This document shows positions 1 to 10,157 of a stretch of DNA of 64,000 nt, in pieces (position 1 is the first letter of the stretch; every line of letters begins with the position of its first letter). The DNA is taken from NCBI RefSeq assembly GCF_000219125.1, contig NZ_AFGF01000049.1:62001-126000 (forward strand), in the 5' to 3' direction. The DNA comes from Acetonema longum DSM 6540. GTDB lineage: Bacteria; Bacillota; Negativicutes; Sporomusales; Acetonemataceae. The notes below the pieces were generated by a model. The model was not told the origin of the DNA, did no database searches, and worked only from the letters and a program-made list of their open reading frames with translations. Made by a program: the position numbers and the translations under genes.

Positions 1-313
1 TCATTGACGGAAAGGAAACAACGGCAACGTTCTCCCCATATTGGCGCGCTTTTTCCAAGGCCAAAGCTAAGTCAAAACCCGATATAGGAACGTCGATCAC
101 CGCGATACCGGGATATGCATCTCTGATATTAAAAGCAGTCTCACCGCGGGCAATAATAATCTCCACACCGCATTCGATCAATTGCTTAGCTTTCAATAAA
201 CCTTCGGACAAAGAACCAACGGCAAATGCAATTTCGTTTTGAGAATCTGCGAATAGAGCTTTCAACTCGATAAGCTTGGTTTCATTTGGCGCAAGCACGG
301 CTATTTTTTTCAT
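1..313 (-). CDS. PrpR-type sigma-54 activator, N-terminal part (cut by window edge)
   Basis: Only the first 104 codons are in the window. The protein starts MKKIAVLAPNETKLIELKAL and contains IIIARGETAFNI followed by VIDVPISGFDLALAL. This is the signature of the PrpR_N sensory domain, which in propionate and related catabolic regulators binds a small carboxylate and controls a sigma-54 AAA+ domain. The AAA+ and helix-turn-helix parts would lie to the left and are not seen. The gene follows the hydratase/isomerase cluster on the same strand after a terminator. Two -24/-12 promoters in that cluster make it the likely pathway activator (inference). Confidence 0.85.
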   Translation of the reverse strand, partial: MKKIAVLAPNETKLIELKALFADSQNEIAFAVGSLSEGLLKAKQLIECGVEIIIARGETAFNIRDAYPGIAVIDVPISGFDLALALEKARQYGENVAVVSFPSM

Positions 314-398
314 TTACTTCACCTAGTTTCGTTTTGCACTTTCATTTTAGCCTGCTGTACACAATTTAGCAAGCCAATTAACAGATGCCTATATTTAA

Positions 399-428
399 AA
401 CCGCACCTTTATAATAAGAGGTGCGGTG
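399..428 (-). terminator. Intrinsic terminator after the hydratase operon
   Basis: An inverted repeat with arms ACCGCACCT and AGGTGCGGT is followed on the minus strand by TTTTAAAT. It lies 100 bases past the stop codon of the 530-2452 gene and separates the catabolic operon from the regulator gene. Confidence 0.75.
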
Positions 429-529
429 TCAAACTTTATTGATACGGTTTGATAAGCCTGATATCCTAACAGCACCGGAGTGTACGCGCCGCCATAATGG
501 GTCACCAGAGTTCCCCGGGGTTGTAAAGA

Positions 530-2452
530 CTAACCCCCAGACTTAATCCAGTTCAAACGGCCGCCGCTCTTGACAATTTCCAACTCTTCATGAGTTAAAG
601 GGGTTTTTACCGCAAACTCGAGTTGTTTAGTTTCATTAACAACTGCGGTAGCTTGTGACTCAAAGAGGGGTTTAAATTCCAACTTTAATTGATCCCCTTG
701 TTCAATGCTGCTATAATCACTTTCATTTTCGAAGACCAAAGGCAATATTCCAAAGTTAACCAGATTGGCAAGATGTATCCGGGCAAAGCTTTTGGCTATT
801 ATCGCGCTTACTCCCAAATATCGAGGGGCAAGCGCGGCCTGCTCCCGGCTGGAGCCTTGACCGTAGTTGACTCCGGCTACAATAATTCCGCCGCCTTCGG
901 CTTTCGCTCTTTCAGCAAACGAAGTATCAACAAAATGGAAAGTATATTTCGAGATTTCAGGTGTGTTATTCCTAAGAGGCAGGAAATTTGCCCCGGCGGG
1001 AGTGATATGGTCCGTCGTTATATCCTCGCCCAGTTTAATCAACGTTTTGCCGGAAATGATATCCGGCGCTGCGGCTAATTCCGGAAGCGCGCTGATGTTG
1101 GGACCGCGTCGTATCGAAATATCCGCTCCATTCGCCGGCGGGTAAATAAACATATTGTCCTCGATCAGAAATTGATCAGGCATTTTAAACTCCCCAGGGG
1201 TAATGCCCAGCTCTCTCGGGTCGGTTATAACTCCGGCCATGGCGGCGGCCACGGCAACTTCAGGGCTGACTAAATAGACGTTGCCTGTCGCGTGTCCGCA
1301 TCGTCCCAGGAAGTTTCGGGTGGTCGTCCGAAGCGAAACGCCATTGGTCGGAGGCGCAAATCCCGAGCCGTTACAGGCGCCGCAGCCCGATTCAAAAACG
1401 CGTACCCCCGCCCTGAGAATGTCAGCAAAGATGCCCCGTTCCACACTTTCCAGATAAACTTGCCTGCTGCCGATGTATAATCCGGCATCGACATTTTTAT
1501 GCACCGCTTTGCCTTTCAGCATATCGGCTACCCTTGCGATGTCCGGCAATGAGGAGTTGGCGCAGCTTCCAATCACTACCTGGTCAACCGGTAACCCTTC
1601 TACTTCACGCAGAGGCACTACCTTATCCGGTTGATGCGGCAGCGCAATCAGCGGTTCGATTTCCGCCAAGTTAATGTCAATGACCGCATCATAAACGGCA
1701 TCCGCATCTGCCTCCAACGGTATCCATTGATCTTCCCGCCCTTGCGCCCGCATCCATTGTTGGGTGATTTCATCACTCGGAAAGATCGATGACGTTGCAC
1801 CGGTTTCCGTTCCCATATTGGTGATGATAGACCGTTCTGCGACATTCAGGGTTTTGATGCCGGGTCCGGCATATTCAAAAATTTTATTTACGCCGCCCTT
1901 TACGCTGACGCGTCTCAACAGCTCCAAAACGATATTTTTAGCCGAAACAAGCGGCGGTAAATGTCCGGTTAAATTGACCTTAACAATTTGCGGCATCTTC
2001 AAAGGGAAGGGTTCTCCCGCCATAGCCAGTGCAACATCCAAACCGCCGGCGCCAAGCCCCAGCATCCCAATCCCGCCGGCAGCCGGTGTATGCGAATCAC
2101 TTCCCAGCAGCGTTTTGCCGGGAATATCGAAACGCTCCAGATGAACCTGGTGGCATATGCCGTTCCCCTGGCGGGAAACGACTATGCCATGCTTGGCGGC
2201 GACATCCAGCAAGTAGCGATGATCATCCGGGTTGCGAAAATCCGCCTGTATCAGGTTATGGTCAATATAACTTACCGACAGTTCAGTCTGGACCCGTTCT
2301 ATTCCCATTGCTTCAAATTCCAGATAAGCCATGACCCCGTTGACATCGTGGGTAAGTGTCTGATCAATTTTAACATTGATCGGTTCGCCGCGCTTCAAAC
2401 TGCCTTTGGCTAAATGAGCTGAAATAATTTTTTCGGCTATGGTGAATCCCAT
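530..2452 (-). CDS. Aconitase-family hydratase, 640 aa (copy 1)
   Basis: Aconitase-superfamily enzyme that would isomerise or hydrate a tricarboxylic or related acid using a [4Fe-4S] cluster. Cluster cysteines are visible in IGSCANSS and in CGACNGSG. The C-terminal swivel domain shows GEDITTDHITPAG and GQGSSREQAALAPRYLG. The reading frame is open for 52 codons further upstream. I place the start at MGFTIAEK because an AGAGAGGTG ribosome site precedes it and the paralogue at 7994-9919 begins at the equivalent residue (MGLTVAEK). The 640-residue length fits the short aconitase/homoaconitase type. It is the last gene of the cluster. The substrate is unknown; aconitate, methylaconitate or a related acid are all possible. 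Confidence 0.88.
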   Translation of the reverse strand: MGFTIAEKIISAHLAKGSLKRGEPINVKIDQTLTHDVNGVMAYLEFEAMGIERVQTELSVSYIDHNLIQADFRNPDDHRYLLDVAAKHGIVVSRQGNGICHQVHLERFDIPGKTLLGSDSHTPAAGGIGMLGLGAGGLDVALAMAGEPFPLKMPQIVKVNLTGHLPPLVSAKNIVLELLRRVSVKGGVNKIFEYAGPGIKTLNVAERSIITNMGTETGATSSIFPSDEITQQWMRAQGREDQWIPLEADADAVYDAVIDINLAEIEPLIALPHQPDKVVPLREVEGLPVDQVVIGSCANSSLPDIARVADMLKGKAVHKNVDAGLYIGSRQVYLESVERGIFADILRAGVRVFESGCGACNGSGFAPPTNGVSLRTTTRNFLGRCGHATGNVYLVSPEVAVAAAMAGVITDPRELGITPGEFKMPDQFLIEDNMFIYPPANGADISIRRGPNISALPELAAAPDIISGKTLIKLGEDITTDHITPAGANFLPLRNNTPEISKYTFHFVDTSFAERAKAEGGGIIVAGVNYGQGSSREQAALAPRYLGVSAIIAKSFARIHLANLVNFGILPLVFENESDYSSIEQGDQLKLEFKPLFESQATAVVNETKQLEFAVKTPLTHEELEIVKSGGRLNWIKSGG

Positions 2453-2582
2453 GAATAAAGCACCTCTCTTTGATTGTCCATCAATCCACTTCCCGGCAGG
2501 GTCACGGTAAAGGCTCGTACGCTGGTCTTGTATTCTTCGTACTTTGTGTCCTGTTGCAAGACTTGTTTTACGCAAAGACTCC

Positions 2583-3725
2583 TTAGGTAACAGGAATGAA
2601 TAACTCACCCTTCATAATTCTCCTGGCGGTTCTTTTCATTCCTACTTTCTTTATACTGCTGCCGTCTGCAGCAAGGGTTACACAAACTTCAACAATTCCT
2701 TCGGGATGGCCGATCCGGACTGCGCTTTCCCCGGCGCCTTGCTGTATTCCGGCGATTTGATGGGGAATTGTGCCCTGAATGAATGTTTCGGCTGCCAAGT
2801 TATATAAACCGCTGGCAGGACTGGTGCGATGAAGTTTGCCTAAAGAAATAACTTTGATGAGAATATCCACATCCTCTTTTTTGATTTGCTCGCCGCAGAT
2901 AGTTACATAGTCCTGTGCGGGAGCAATCATGGCAATTTTAGGAACATTGGGCTTGTTTTGCCTGGCATCCTGCTCATCCTTTGCCATGCCTGCAATAACC
3001 GCGATTTTATCACGAATGAAGTTAAGCTCATCAAGCACCTCCTGATTAGCAGCAACCGCGCCGCTCGTTTCAGTTCCCGTTAACCCTGCCGCCTGCGCCG
3101 CAACAAATATGAAAGGATTGATCAAGTCGGAAAAGGTAACTTCATAAGTTGCTTTGTCCGTGGTTACTTTATATCTCTCGCCCAGGGGCAATAGTTGTCC
3201 GGTCATTTCTCCCCCGGGATTTACAATAGAAACCCGGAACATTGCTCCTGGTGTTACAACTCCCGGCATAAGATAGTCCCCGGAGACTTTTGCCCTGCCA
3301 TTCACCACGGGGATTTCCATATGCAGGATTTTTTTGATATTTGTGTTATACACAAAAACATCTTTCTTATCAGCGGCAGGATCGACTTCTACTAAGCCTT
3401 CATCTACGGTAAAAGCTCCCACTCCTGCCATCAGATTTCCACAAGTTCCTTTTTCATCTATGACTGCCTCGGCTACTCCCAATTGGTAGAAGGTCCAGTC
3501 AACATCGGCTCCCTCCCGGGTTGACGGGGAAACCACACAGACTTTACTTGTCGAAGATGTGGCCCCGCCTAAACCGTTAACCTGTGAAGCATTATAGCAG
3601 TCAATTCCCTCGAGAAAAATCCTGTTGCGTGTCGGAACATCTTGAGGCAAATCTTTTTTGTGAAAAAACAGGCCCCGGCTGGTCCCGCCTCTGTAAACGC
3701 TACAGGGAACTGAAAATTGCGCCAT
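2583..3725 (-). CDS. PrpF-family isomerase (2-methylaconitate isomerase / oxalomesaconate tautomerase type)
   Basis: A 380-residue member of the PrpF family, which has the diaminopimelate epimerase fold. The family moves a double bond or isomerises cis/trans unsaturated tricarboxylates: PrpF acts on 2-methylaconitate, GalD on 4-oxalomesaconate and YbhH is uncharacterised. Seen here are the N-terminal PCSVYRGGTSRGLFF, the central GTCGNLMAGVGAF and the C-terminal IRIGHPEGIVEV. The ORF is open 30 codons upstream. I place the start at MAQFSVPC because AGGAGGAGA precedes it. It follows the YbhJ-type hydratase, the same pairing as ybhH and ybhJ in E. coli. It likely prepares a trans or misplaced double-bond isomer for one of the hydratases. 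Confidence 0.85.
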   Translation of the reverse strand: MAQFSVPCSVYRGGTSRGLFFHKKDLPQDVPTRNRIFLEGIDCYNASQVNGLGGATSSTSKVCVVSPSTREGADVDWTFYQLGVAEAVIDEKGTCGNLMAGVGAFTVDEGLVEVDPAADKKDVFVYNTNIKKILHMEIPVVNGRAKVSGDYLMPGVVTPGAMFRVSIVNPGGEMTGQLLPLGERYKVTTDKATYEVTFSDLINPFIFVAAQAAGLTGTETSGAVAANQEVLDELNFIRDKIAVIAGMAKDEQDARQNKPNVPKIAMIAPAQDYVTICGEQIKKEDVDILIKVISLGKLHRTSPASGLYNLAAETFIQGTIPHQIAGIQQGAGESAVRIGHPEGIVEVCVTLAADGSSIKKVGMKRTARRIMKGELFIPVT

Positions 3726-3781
3726 ATATAATCTCCTCCTAATAATTGAATTCGTCTCCGCGAAAATTAGCATTTGCCTTA

Positions 3782-6115
3782 TCAGCAATTCCCTCTGTAA
3801 TAATTGATAAGACATCCGGCGAGTATGATGTCTCTTTCCTCTCTGGATAAACTCTCCAGTTTGAGTTCAATAGCCGACACAGTACTTCCCCGGATTATAA
3901 AAGCCCGGACTTTTCCGGACCCTTCGGCAACAGCCTGCCTGATTCCCGGGATGTGGATTAAGTCATCAACAAGCAATTGGCGGAAAGTTTCCGGGTCGAC
4001 AGTAAACGGAAGCAAGCCCCAGTTGATCAGATTGCTGCGATACCGTTTAGTAGCATATTCATGCGCAACATTGGCCTGGCCTCCTAACATTTTTTGACTC
4101 GACGCCGCCTGCTCTCTGGCTGATCCATCTCCGGGCTTAACGGCGGCTATCAGGCTTCCCAAAGCAGTGGTTGGCAGGTTACCGGCAAAATGCTCCGGCA
4201 AGCCGATTGCATCAACAATTTGTTCAAACAACTGGCCGGCATCCGCCTTCGCCAGGCCGCCCAGGCGTTTTTCCTCCAGTTGTTTGACGGCTTTGGACCG
4301 GCCCACATACGCGGGATCTTTACGTCCCAGCGTGAATTCCGCCAATTTTTGAGGATTGGAACGATACGTAGACGCCTCACCGGATGGAATCAGTTCATCG
4401 GTGGTGGTCACCGGATCTTTCAGAACAGCCGCTATTTTGAGCACAAGGTTCTCGGCAAGGGGCGGAATCGGCGGCCAGCTGGAAATATTCGGACCCGTTT
4501 TTAATTCTGTCCCGGGCACCGGATTGCCAAATCCCTGGTATACCCGATTATCATATACATGCGGATCAAACCGGTAGCCAGCCCGGGTATATTCCACCTC
4601 CAACTCGGTTGCCGGCGTTAGCATGCCGCCGTTCAATGCCGTCGCGGCAATCGACCTTGCGTCCATCAGTGCGCTCGATGCCAACTGGCCGTTTGTGGGA
4701 ATGGAACCTTCCCTATGTTTAAAATTCCGTGTTACATGGCGAATACTCAGACTGCCGTGCGCAGGAATGTCGCCAAAGCCAAAGCAAGGTCCGCAGAATG
4801 CCGGTTTAAATGCGGCGCCGGCTGTCATTAATCGTTCAACAGCTTTGTGCCTGATTAGTTCAAGATAGATTGGCTGACTTGCCGGATAAACGTTAAGCGA
4901 GAAATAACCGCTGCCGATTGATTTGCCGGCTAGAATGTCGGCCATAGCCGTAATATTTTCGAACATGCCGCCGCAGCAGCCGGCAACAATCCCCTGTTCC
5001 ACTTTTAAGCGGCCATTTGCCAGTTTATCAGTCAACCGGAAGGGCAAGTTCGCATTGTCCAATTGTTTTTGACCTTCCACCTCCACTTGCCGGAGTATCT
5101 CGGAAGCATTGCGGTTCAGTTCGTCAATCGGCCACACATTGCTGGGATGAAAAGGCAAAGCAATCATCGGGTCAATTTTGCTTAGGTTAACCTTGACCAG
5201 ACCGTCGTAATAGCTTACCTCCGCCGGTTCCAGGCAGGCATACGCATCAGGGCGTCCATGAATGGCGAAGTACTCCTTCACCGTATCATCGGTACACCAA
5301 ATAGAAGACAGACAGGTTGTCTCCGTAGTCATGACATCAATGCCGTTTCTAAAATCAACCGAAAGCTTATGTACGCCGGGCCCGACAAATTCCATAATTT
5401 TGTTGGTAACAAAATTATTATCATAGACGGCTTTGATAATGGCCAGCGCCACGTCGTGCGGTCCAACTCCGGGTTTGGGCTCACCTTCCAGATAGATGGC
5501 AATCACTTCCGGATAAGCTATATCATATGTCTTGTTAAGCATCTGCTTAACAATTTCCGGGCTGCCCTCGCCAACTCCCATGGTCCCTAAGGCGCCGTAG
5601 CGAGTATGACTGTCTACTGTAAGTATCATTTTGCCACAGCCGGTCAGCATTTCCCGCATATACTGATGAATGACCGCCTGATTGGGCGGAATAAAGGTAC
5701 CGCCATATTTTTGGGCGGCGGTAAAGCCGAAGGCATGATCATCCTCTGCCACAGTGCCGCCGATTGCACATAAAGTGTTATGACAATTGGTCATGACAAA
5801 CGGCACCGGGAATTCGCCAATACCGCCAAGGGCGGCTGTCTGAACAATGCCAACATAGGTTAGATCATGAGAACCAAGCGCATCAAAACGGAGCTTTAGA
5901 TTCTGCCAGTCGCCGGATTGATTATGACTACTGAGAATCTGATAGGAAATCGTGCCTTTTTTAGCTTTTTCCACCTCAACAATATCACCAGTCAAAGGCG
6001 TTAATCCTTCCTGTTTTAAACGATTGGCGATCTCGTCTTTCCCCTTTTTGTCCGCTTCTTTCAGAATAAACCGGCCTTTTAAAAGATAGATGCCTCCCCC
6101 TAGTAACTCAATCAT
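3782..6115 (-). CDS. YbhJ-like aconitase-superfamily hydratase, 777 aa
   Basis: A large aconitase-superfamily protein resembling E. coli YbhJ in length and order of motifs. Cluster-ligand motifs are AGCCGG and CGPCFGFGDIP. The swivel region carries TTDELIPSGE and GDGSAREQAASSQKMLGGQ in place of the canonical ITTDH and GQGSSRE. That divergence suggests a substrate different from those of the two 640-residue paralogues. The start ATG follows GGAGGG. It lies between the RraA-like gene and the PrpF-like gene, all on the minus strand with short gaps. Function is unknown in the family; here it is inferred to be part of a carboxylate catabolic route. Confidence 0.82.
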   Translation of the reverse strand: MIELLGGGIYLLKGRFILKEADKKGKDEIANRLKQEGLTPLTGDIVEVEKAKKGTISYQILSSHNQSGDWQNLKLRFDALGSHDLTYVGIVQTAALGGIGEFPVPFVMTNCHNTLCAIGGTVAEDDHAFGFTAAQKYGGTFIPPNQAVIHQYMREMLTGCGKMILTVDSHTRYGALGTMGVGEGSPEIVKQMLNKTYDIAYPEVIAIYLEGEPKPGVGPHDVALAIIKAVYDNNFVTNKIMEFVGPGVHKLSVDFRNGIDVMTTETTCLSSIWCTDDTVKEYFAIHGRPDAYACLEPAEVSYYDGLVKVNLSKIDPMIALPFHPSNVWPIDELNRNASEILRQVEVEGQKQLDNANLPFRLTDKLANGRLKVEQGIVAGCCGGMFENITAMADILAGKSIGSGYFSLNVYPASQPIYLELIRHKAVERLMTAGAAFKPAFCGPCFGFGDIPAHGSLSIRHVTRNFKHREGSIPTNGQLASSALMDARSIAATALNGGMLTPATELEVEYTRAGYRFDPHVYDNRVYQGFGNPVPGTELKTGPNISSWPPIPPLAENLVLKIAAVLKDPVTTTDELIPSGEASTYRSNPQKLAEFTLGRKDPAYVGRSKAVKQLEEKRLGGLAKADAGQLFEQIVDAIGLPEHFAGNLPTTALGSLIAAVKPGDGSAREQAASSQKMLGGQANVAHEYATKRYRSNLINWGLLPFTVDPETFRQLLVDDLIHIPGIRQAVAEGSGKVRAFIIRGSTVSAIELKLESLSREERDIILAGCLINYYRGNC

Positions 6116-6208
6116 TTTTCACTCAGCCCTCCATGATAATATTTGTGTCTATGGACTGTCCTGTTGCCTGCCGGCCGGCAGCGACATCTCTGCTTCTACT
6201 CCGTACAT

Positions 6209-6832
6209 TTATTTTTCCGGTTGAACAGTATCAATATATTGAATAGCCGTTTCCCTGTTCATCAAAACTTTTTCTGCACGCACCTGATCTTTCTGCATTT
6301 TTTGTTTAGCGGCGTCCATGACCTGCTTCGCCTTGTCTTGGGGGATAACGACTACACCATTGGCGTCACCCGCAATAATATCTCCGGGGAAAATTGTTAC
6401 GCCCCCGCAGGATACGGGAATATTCATTTCTCCCCTCCCGATTTTTTTACTGCAGGCCAGAGTCGCTCCCAGACAAAATACGGGAAAATCCATTTCCTTT
6501 ATACTGAGAACATCCCGTACGGTTCCGTTCGCAACTACGCCGCCAAATCCTACAGCCTTCGCCAGACCAATAACAAAGTCCCCGGCAAAGGACCTATATT
6601 GAACCCCTTCACAATCAACTACCAGTATATCCCCCGGGTTGCCTTCCTTCATGGCTTGTATTACCAGCATATTGTCGCCTGCCGGCACTTTAACCGTAAC
6701 GGCCCGCCCGCAAATCCTATACTCTTCCTTGAGCGGTTTAATAGCCGGATCACAGTGATTGAAGCCCTGTAAAGCATCCGATATACAAGTGGCCGGAATA
6801 AACTTCAGTTCATCAATAAGAGCTTTTTCCAT
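6209..6832 (-). CDS. RraA-like aldolase/decarboxylase
   Basis: A 207-residue RraA-like protein. The family includes 4-hydroxy-4-methyl-2-oxoglutarate / 4-carboxy-4-hydroxy-2-oxoadipate aldolase and oxaloacetate decarboxylases. The active-site core is present: NGTVRDVLSI with the catalytic Arg and metal-site Asp, then PGDIIAGDANGVVVIP. In this catabolic context an aldolase producing pyruvate or oxaloacetate is more likely than an RNase E regulator. It would supply the carbon-carbon cleavage step for the hydrated, isomerised acid (inference). The start follows GGAGAATAGATC. The gene sits between the dehydrogenase and the YbhJ-like gene. Confidence 0.85.
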   Translation of the reverse strand: MEKALIDELKFIPATCISDALQGFNHCDPAIKPLKEEYRICGRAVTVKVPAGDNMLVIQAMKEGNPGDILVVDCEGVQYRSFAGDFVIGLAKAVGFGGVVANGTVRDVLSIKEMDFPVFCLGATLACSKKIGRGEMNIPVSCGGVTIFPGDIIAGDANGVVVIPQDKAKQVMDAAKQKMQKDQVRAEKVLMNRETAIQYIDTVQPEK

Positions 6833-6951
6833 GATCTATTCTCCTCAACATATGATATGGTTGCTCTCTGCACATACGCCCACATTCTTGTATCTTATAC
6901 ATCACACGAAAGGCTGCCAGCTTTGTTCGTGCCGCTGGTCTGATTTTGCGA

Positions 6952-7920
6952 TTAATCTTTCCGGGCTGCCGATAACGGCTCCTGCCCGCCAGCTACCCTT
7001 TGAATATTCTTCCAGGCAAAATCAATCCGCCGGGTCCACCCCTCACTGGTGTGTCCGGCAGTATGTGGAGCGACGATGACATTATCCAATTTTAAAAACA
7101 GGTCATCGGCCAATACAGGTTCCTGGTAGAAAACATCCAGAGCGGCGCCGGCAATCCGCCGGGACTGCAATGCTCCGAGGAAGGCTTCCTGATCAATCAG
7201 TTCCGCCCGGCTAGTATTTACAATCACTGCGGATGGTTTCATAAGGGAAAATTCGTGTTTTCCCAAAAGTCCCCAAGTATCTTTAAGCAACGGCGCATGC
7301 AGCGAAATAATATCCGCCGCGCTTGCCAATTCTTCTATAGAAACTTTGCGAGCGCCCAACTCTGTTTCAATATCGGTCGCAACAGAAGGATCATAGTATA
7401 TGATATCCGCTTCAAATGCCTTAAGCCTCCGGGCCACTTTGCGGCCAATATTTCCTGCCCCGATAATGCCCACGGTTTTGCCGGCAATCTCAAATGTGTT
7501 AAACCCACTGATTGCCTCGCGCCATTTTCCCTCACGCACAGACTTATCGCATTGAATAAGTCTTCTATATAGAGCCAACAGCAGCGCAATACTTTGTTCG
7601 GCCACAGCCCAAGAGTTTGCGCCGCCGTTAGTTGCTACCGGAATATTCAGCTCTTTGGCTGCCTTTAAATCAATTTTGTCGTATCCGGCGGTCAGAGATT
7701 GAATTAATTTAAGCGATTTGGCTTCTCGCAGAATTTGCCCGGAAATAACGCCCGGATGCAGCATGACATATTCCACACCCTGTAAAAGCTTAATCTTCTC
7801 CTCTTCGCTAAGCTTACTTGATGCATAGGCTATTTCAAACCCTTCCGGAGCCATTGCGCAGAATATATCCGCAACCCGCTGCGCGTTTCCATTAAAAAAA
7901 ACCACTTTACTTTTGCTCAT
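6952..7920 (-). CDS. D-2-hydroxyacid dehydrogenase
   Basis: A 322-residue NAD(P)-dependent dehydrogenase of the D-isomer-specific 2-hydroxyacid family. The Rossmann motif is GIIGAGNIGRKVARRL near residue 150. Catalytic residues are the Arg of VNTSRAELID, the Glu of FYQEPVLADD and the His of APHTAGHTSEGW. It would interconvert a 2-oxo acid and a D-2-hydroxy acid. In this operon it may reduce the 2-oxo product of the RraA-like aldolase or oxidise the starting hydroxyacid. The start ATG follows GGAGGGAATATGAG. Exact substrate not determinable. Confidence 0.88.
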   Translation of the reverse strand: MSKSKVVFFNGNAQRVADIFCAMAPEGFEIAYASSKLSEEEKIKLLQGVEYVMLHPGVISGQILREAKSLKLIQSLTAGYDKIDLKAAKELNIPVATNGGANSWAVAEQSIALLLALYRRLIQCDKSVREGKWREAISGFNTFEIAGKTVGIIGAGNIGRKVARRLKAFEADIIYYDPSVATDIETELGARKVSIEELASAADIISLHAPLLKDTWGLLGKHEFSLMKPSAVIVNTSRAELIDQEAFLGALQSRRIAGAALDVFYQEPVLADDLFLKLDNVIVAPHTAGHTSEGWTRRIDFAWKNIQRVAGGQEPLSAARKD

Positions 7921-7993
7921 CTCATATTCCCTCCGCTTTATTAATTATCAGTGATTTTTTATTACAAAACGTTTGTACTGCCCTGTCCCCAGA

Positions 7994-9919
7994 CTAGCGC
8001 TGGTTTAGTCTGATCCAGTTAAGACGTCCGCCCGCACGGATGATATCTAACTCGGCCTGGGACAACGGAGTTTCAACCGCTATTTTTTGGTTTTTGGTAA
8101 TATTGTGAACGAGGTACTTCATTCCTTGTTTTAAGATTGCTGTATCAATGGACAGGGTATCGCCCTGATCAATCAGTTCAAACTCGTCTTCATTGACCAA
8201 AATAAACGGAATGAGACCAAAGTTCACTAAATTGGCCAGATGAATGCGTGCAAAGCTTTTGGCGATCACAGCCCGGATTCCCAGGTATCTTGGTGCTAGC
8301 GCCGCCTGTTCCCGGCTTGAACCCTGCCCGTAATTATGACCGGCTACAATAAATCCGCTTCCGGCCTTTCTCGCCCTTTCCGGAAACGATTCATCAACGA
8401 CTTTAAACACATACTTGGACACCTCCGGTATATTGCAGCGAATAGGCAGAAAGTGCGCCCCGGCCGGAACGATATGATCCGTAGTGATATCATCGCCAAC
8501 CTTAATCAGTGTTTCACCGGAAAGTTGCCCGGGTACCGCTTCGAGATCAGGCAGCGGTTTAATATTCGGCCCCCGGCGAACCGGTGAATGATCTAAAAAA
8601 CCCTGAGGCTGCAAAAACATGCTTTCATCTATAACAAACTTTGCCGGCATGCTATATTCCCAGCCCGACAGCCCCAAGCCACGCGGATCCGTTATTTTTC
8701 CGGTTATCGCGGAAGCTGCGGCAACCTCCGGACTTGCTAAATATACGTCCGCGCTTTCCGTACCACAGCGTCCGTAAAAGTTTCTGGGTCCCGTTCTAAG
8801 GGATTTCCCCTTGCTGGGGGGCGCAAAGCCCATGCCATTGCACGCGCCGCAAAACATTTCCATAATGCGCACCCCGGAACAGATCAGTTTATCGATAGCA
8901 CCGCGCCGGATAGCTTCCAGCATGACCTGCCTGCTGCCGCAATACAATCCTGTGTCTACGTTCCCATGTACATGTTTTCCATTTAAAACGTGGGCAATTG
9001 AGAGTACATCCTGCAGGGAAGAGTTGGTACAGCCGCCGAACATCACCTGATCGATCTCAACCCCGGCCACTTCGCGCACAGGCACCACATTATCCGGTTG
9101 ATGGGGCAATGCGATTAACGGTTCCAATTCAGAGAGGTTAATTTCTATCATTTGGTCATATACCGCGTCATCATCAGCAACAATTGGCTGCCAGTGCTGC
9201 TCCCGGTCTTGGGCTTTAAACCAATATCGGGCAACTTCGTCACATGGAAATACCGAAGTTGTAGCGCCGGCTTCCGCGCCCATATTGCAAATAGTCGCCC
9301 GTTCCGTTACGTTTAGGGTTTTTATTCCCGGACCCGCATATTCGAGTATTGTGTTCAGCCCGCCTTTAACCGTAAGGCGTCTTAAAACTTCCAAAATGAC
9401 ATTTTTAGCTGATACAAACGGTGATAATCTTCCGGTAAGCATTACTTTTATAATTTGCGGCATTTTAAAGTAAAACGGTTCACCAGCCATTGCCATTGCA
9501 ATATCCAGACCGCCTGCACCTATGGCGAGCATACCGACTCCGCCAGCATTAACGGTATGTGAATCACTGCCAAGCAGGCTCTTCCCGGGCTGTGCAAAGC
9601 GTTCCAAGTGCAGCTGATGACAAATTCCGCTGGCAGGCTTAGTACACAGGATACCGAATTTACTGGTAATGTCCATCAAAAACCTGTGATCATCCGGATT
9701 TTTGTAATCAGCCTGCAAAATATTATGGTCAATATAACTTACAGACAAATCCGTTTTTATCCGTTTTAAACCAATCGCTTCAAATTCCAAATAGGTCATA
9801 ACACCGGTTACATCATGCGTTAACGTCTGTGTAATATGAATTCCAATCCGATTTCCTTTTTTCATTTCGCCGTCAACTAATGAAGCAGTTATCAGCTTTT
9901 CCGCAACAGTAAGTCCCAT
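7994..9919 (-). CDS. Aconitase-family hydratase, 641 aa (copy 2)
   Basis: Close paralogue of the 530-2452 protein, with colinear motifs throughout. Cluster ligands are FGGCTNSS and CGACNGMG; swivel motifs are GDDITTDHIVPAG and GQGSSREQAALAPRYLG. The start chosen is the second of two adjacent ATG codons, because GGAGGT stands only two bases before the first. It is the first gene after a -24/-12 promoter at 10032-10047 and so probably leads a six-gene operon ending at 530. Two such enzymes in one operon suggest either two successive hydration steps or two stereoisomeric substrates (inference). Confidence 0.88.
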   Translation of the reverse strand: MGLTVAEKLITASLVDGEMKKGNRIGIHITQTLTHDVTGVMTYLEFEAIGLKRIKTDLSVSYIDHNILQADYKNPDDHRFLMDITSKFGILCTKPASGICHQLHLERFAQPGKSLLGSDSHTVNAGGVGMLAIGAGGLDIAMAMAGEPFYFKMPQIIKVMLTGRLSPFVSAKNVILEVLRRLTVKGGLNTILEYAGPGIKTLNVTERATICNMGAEAGATTSVFPCDEVARYWFKAQDREQHWQPIVADDDAVYDQMIEINLSELEPLIALPHQPDNVVPVREVAGVEIDQVMFGGCTNSSLQDVLSIAHVLNGKHVHGNVDTGLYCGSRQVMLEAIRRGAIDKLICSGVRIMEMFCGACNGMGFAPPSKGKSLRTGPRNFYGRCGTESADVYLASPEVAAASAITGKITDPRGLGLSGWEYSMPAKFVIDESMFLQPQGFLDHSPVRRGPNIKPLPDLEAVPGQLSGETLIKVGDDITTDHIVPAGAHFLPIRCNIPEVSKYVFKVVDESFPERARKAGSGFIVAGHNYGQGSSREQAALAPRYLGIRAVIAKSFARIHLANLVNFGLIPFILVNEDEFELIDQGDTLSIDTAILKQGMKYLVHNITKNQKIAVETPLSQAELDIIRAGGRLNWIRLNQR

Positions 9920-10031
9920 CATCTACCTCCGCAATTGAAACTTCTAAGCACATATGACCTCTTAATAATCACGATATTATGATCATCACCCCGTCCGCCA
10001 GCTCACTATTGTTTTGCTGCTACGTAAGTAA

Positions 10032-10047
10032 TGCAATTAGCATGCCA
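10032..10047 (-). promoter_or_regulatory. Sigma-54 (-24/-12) promoter for the hydratase operon
   Basis: On the minus strand the sequence is TGGCATGCTAATTGCA. It matches the sigma-54 consensus TGGCAYG-N4-TTGCW, with the GG and GC dinucleotides exactly 12 bases apart. Transcription would start near 10021, about 100 bases before the start of the 7994-9919 gene. A PrpR-type activator is encoded at the end of the same cluster. Confidence 0.85.
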
Positions 10048-10157
10048 AATTTATAAATTCAAGCTGGCTGCATAGTTTCAGTTGAATCAACCCTATAGCG
10101 GCGAAACACAATGAAGAATCGAATTGATTTTGCAACTTTTATTATAGTTTCCGCGTT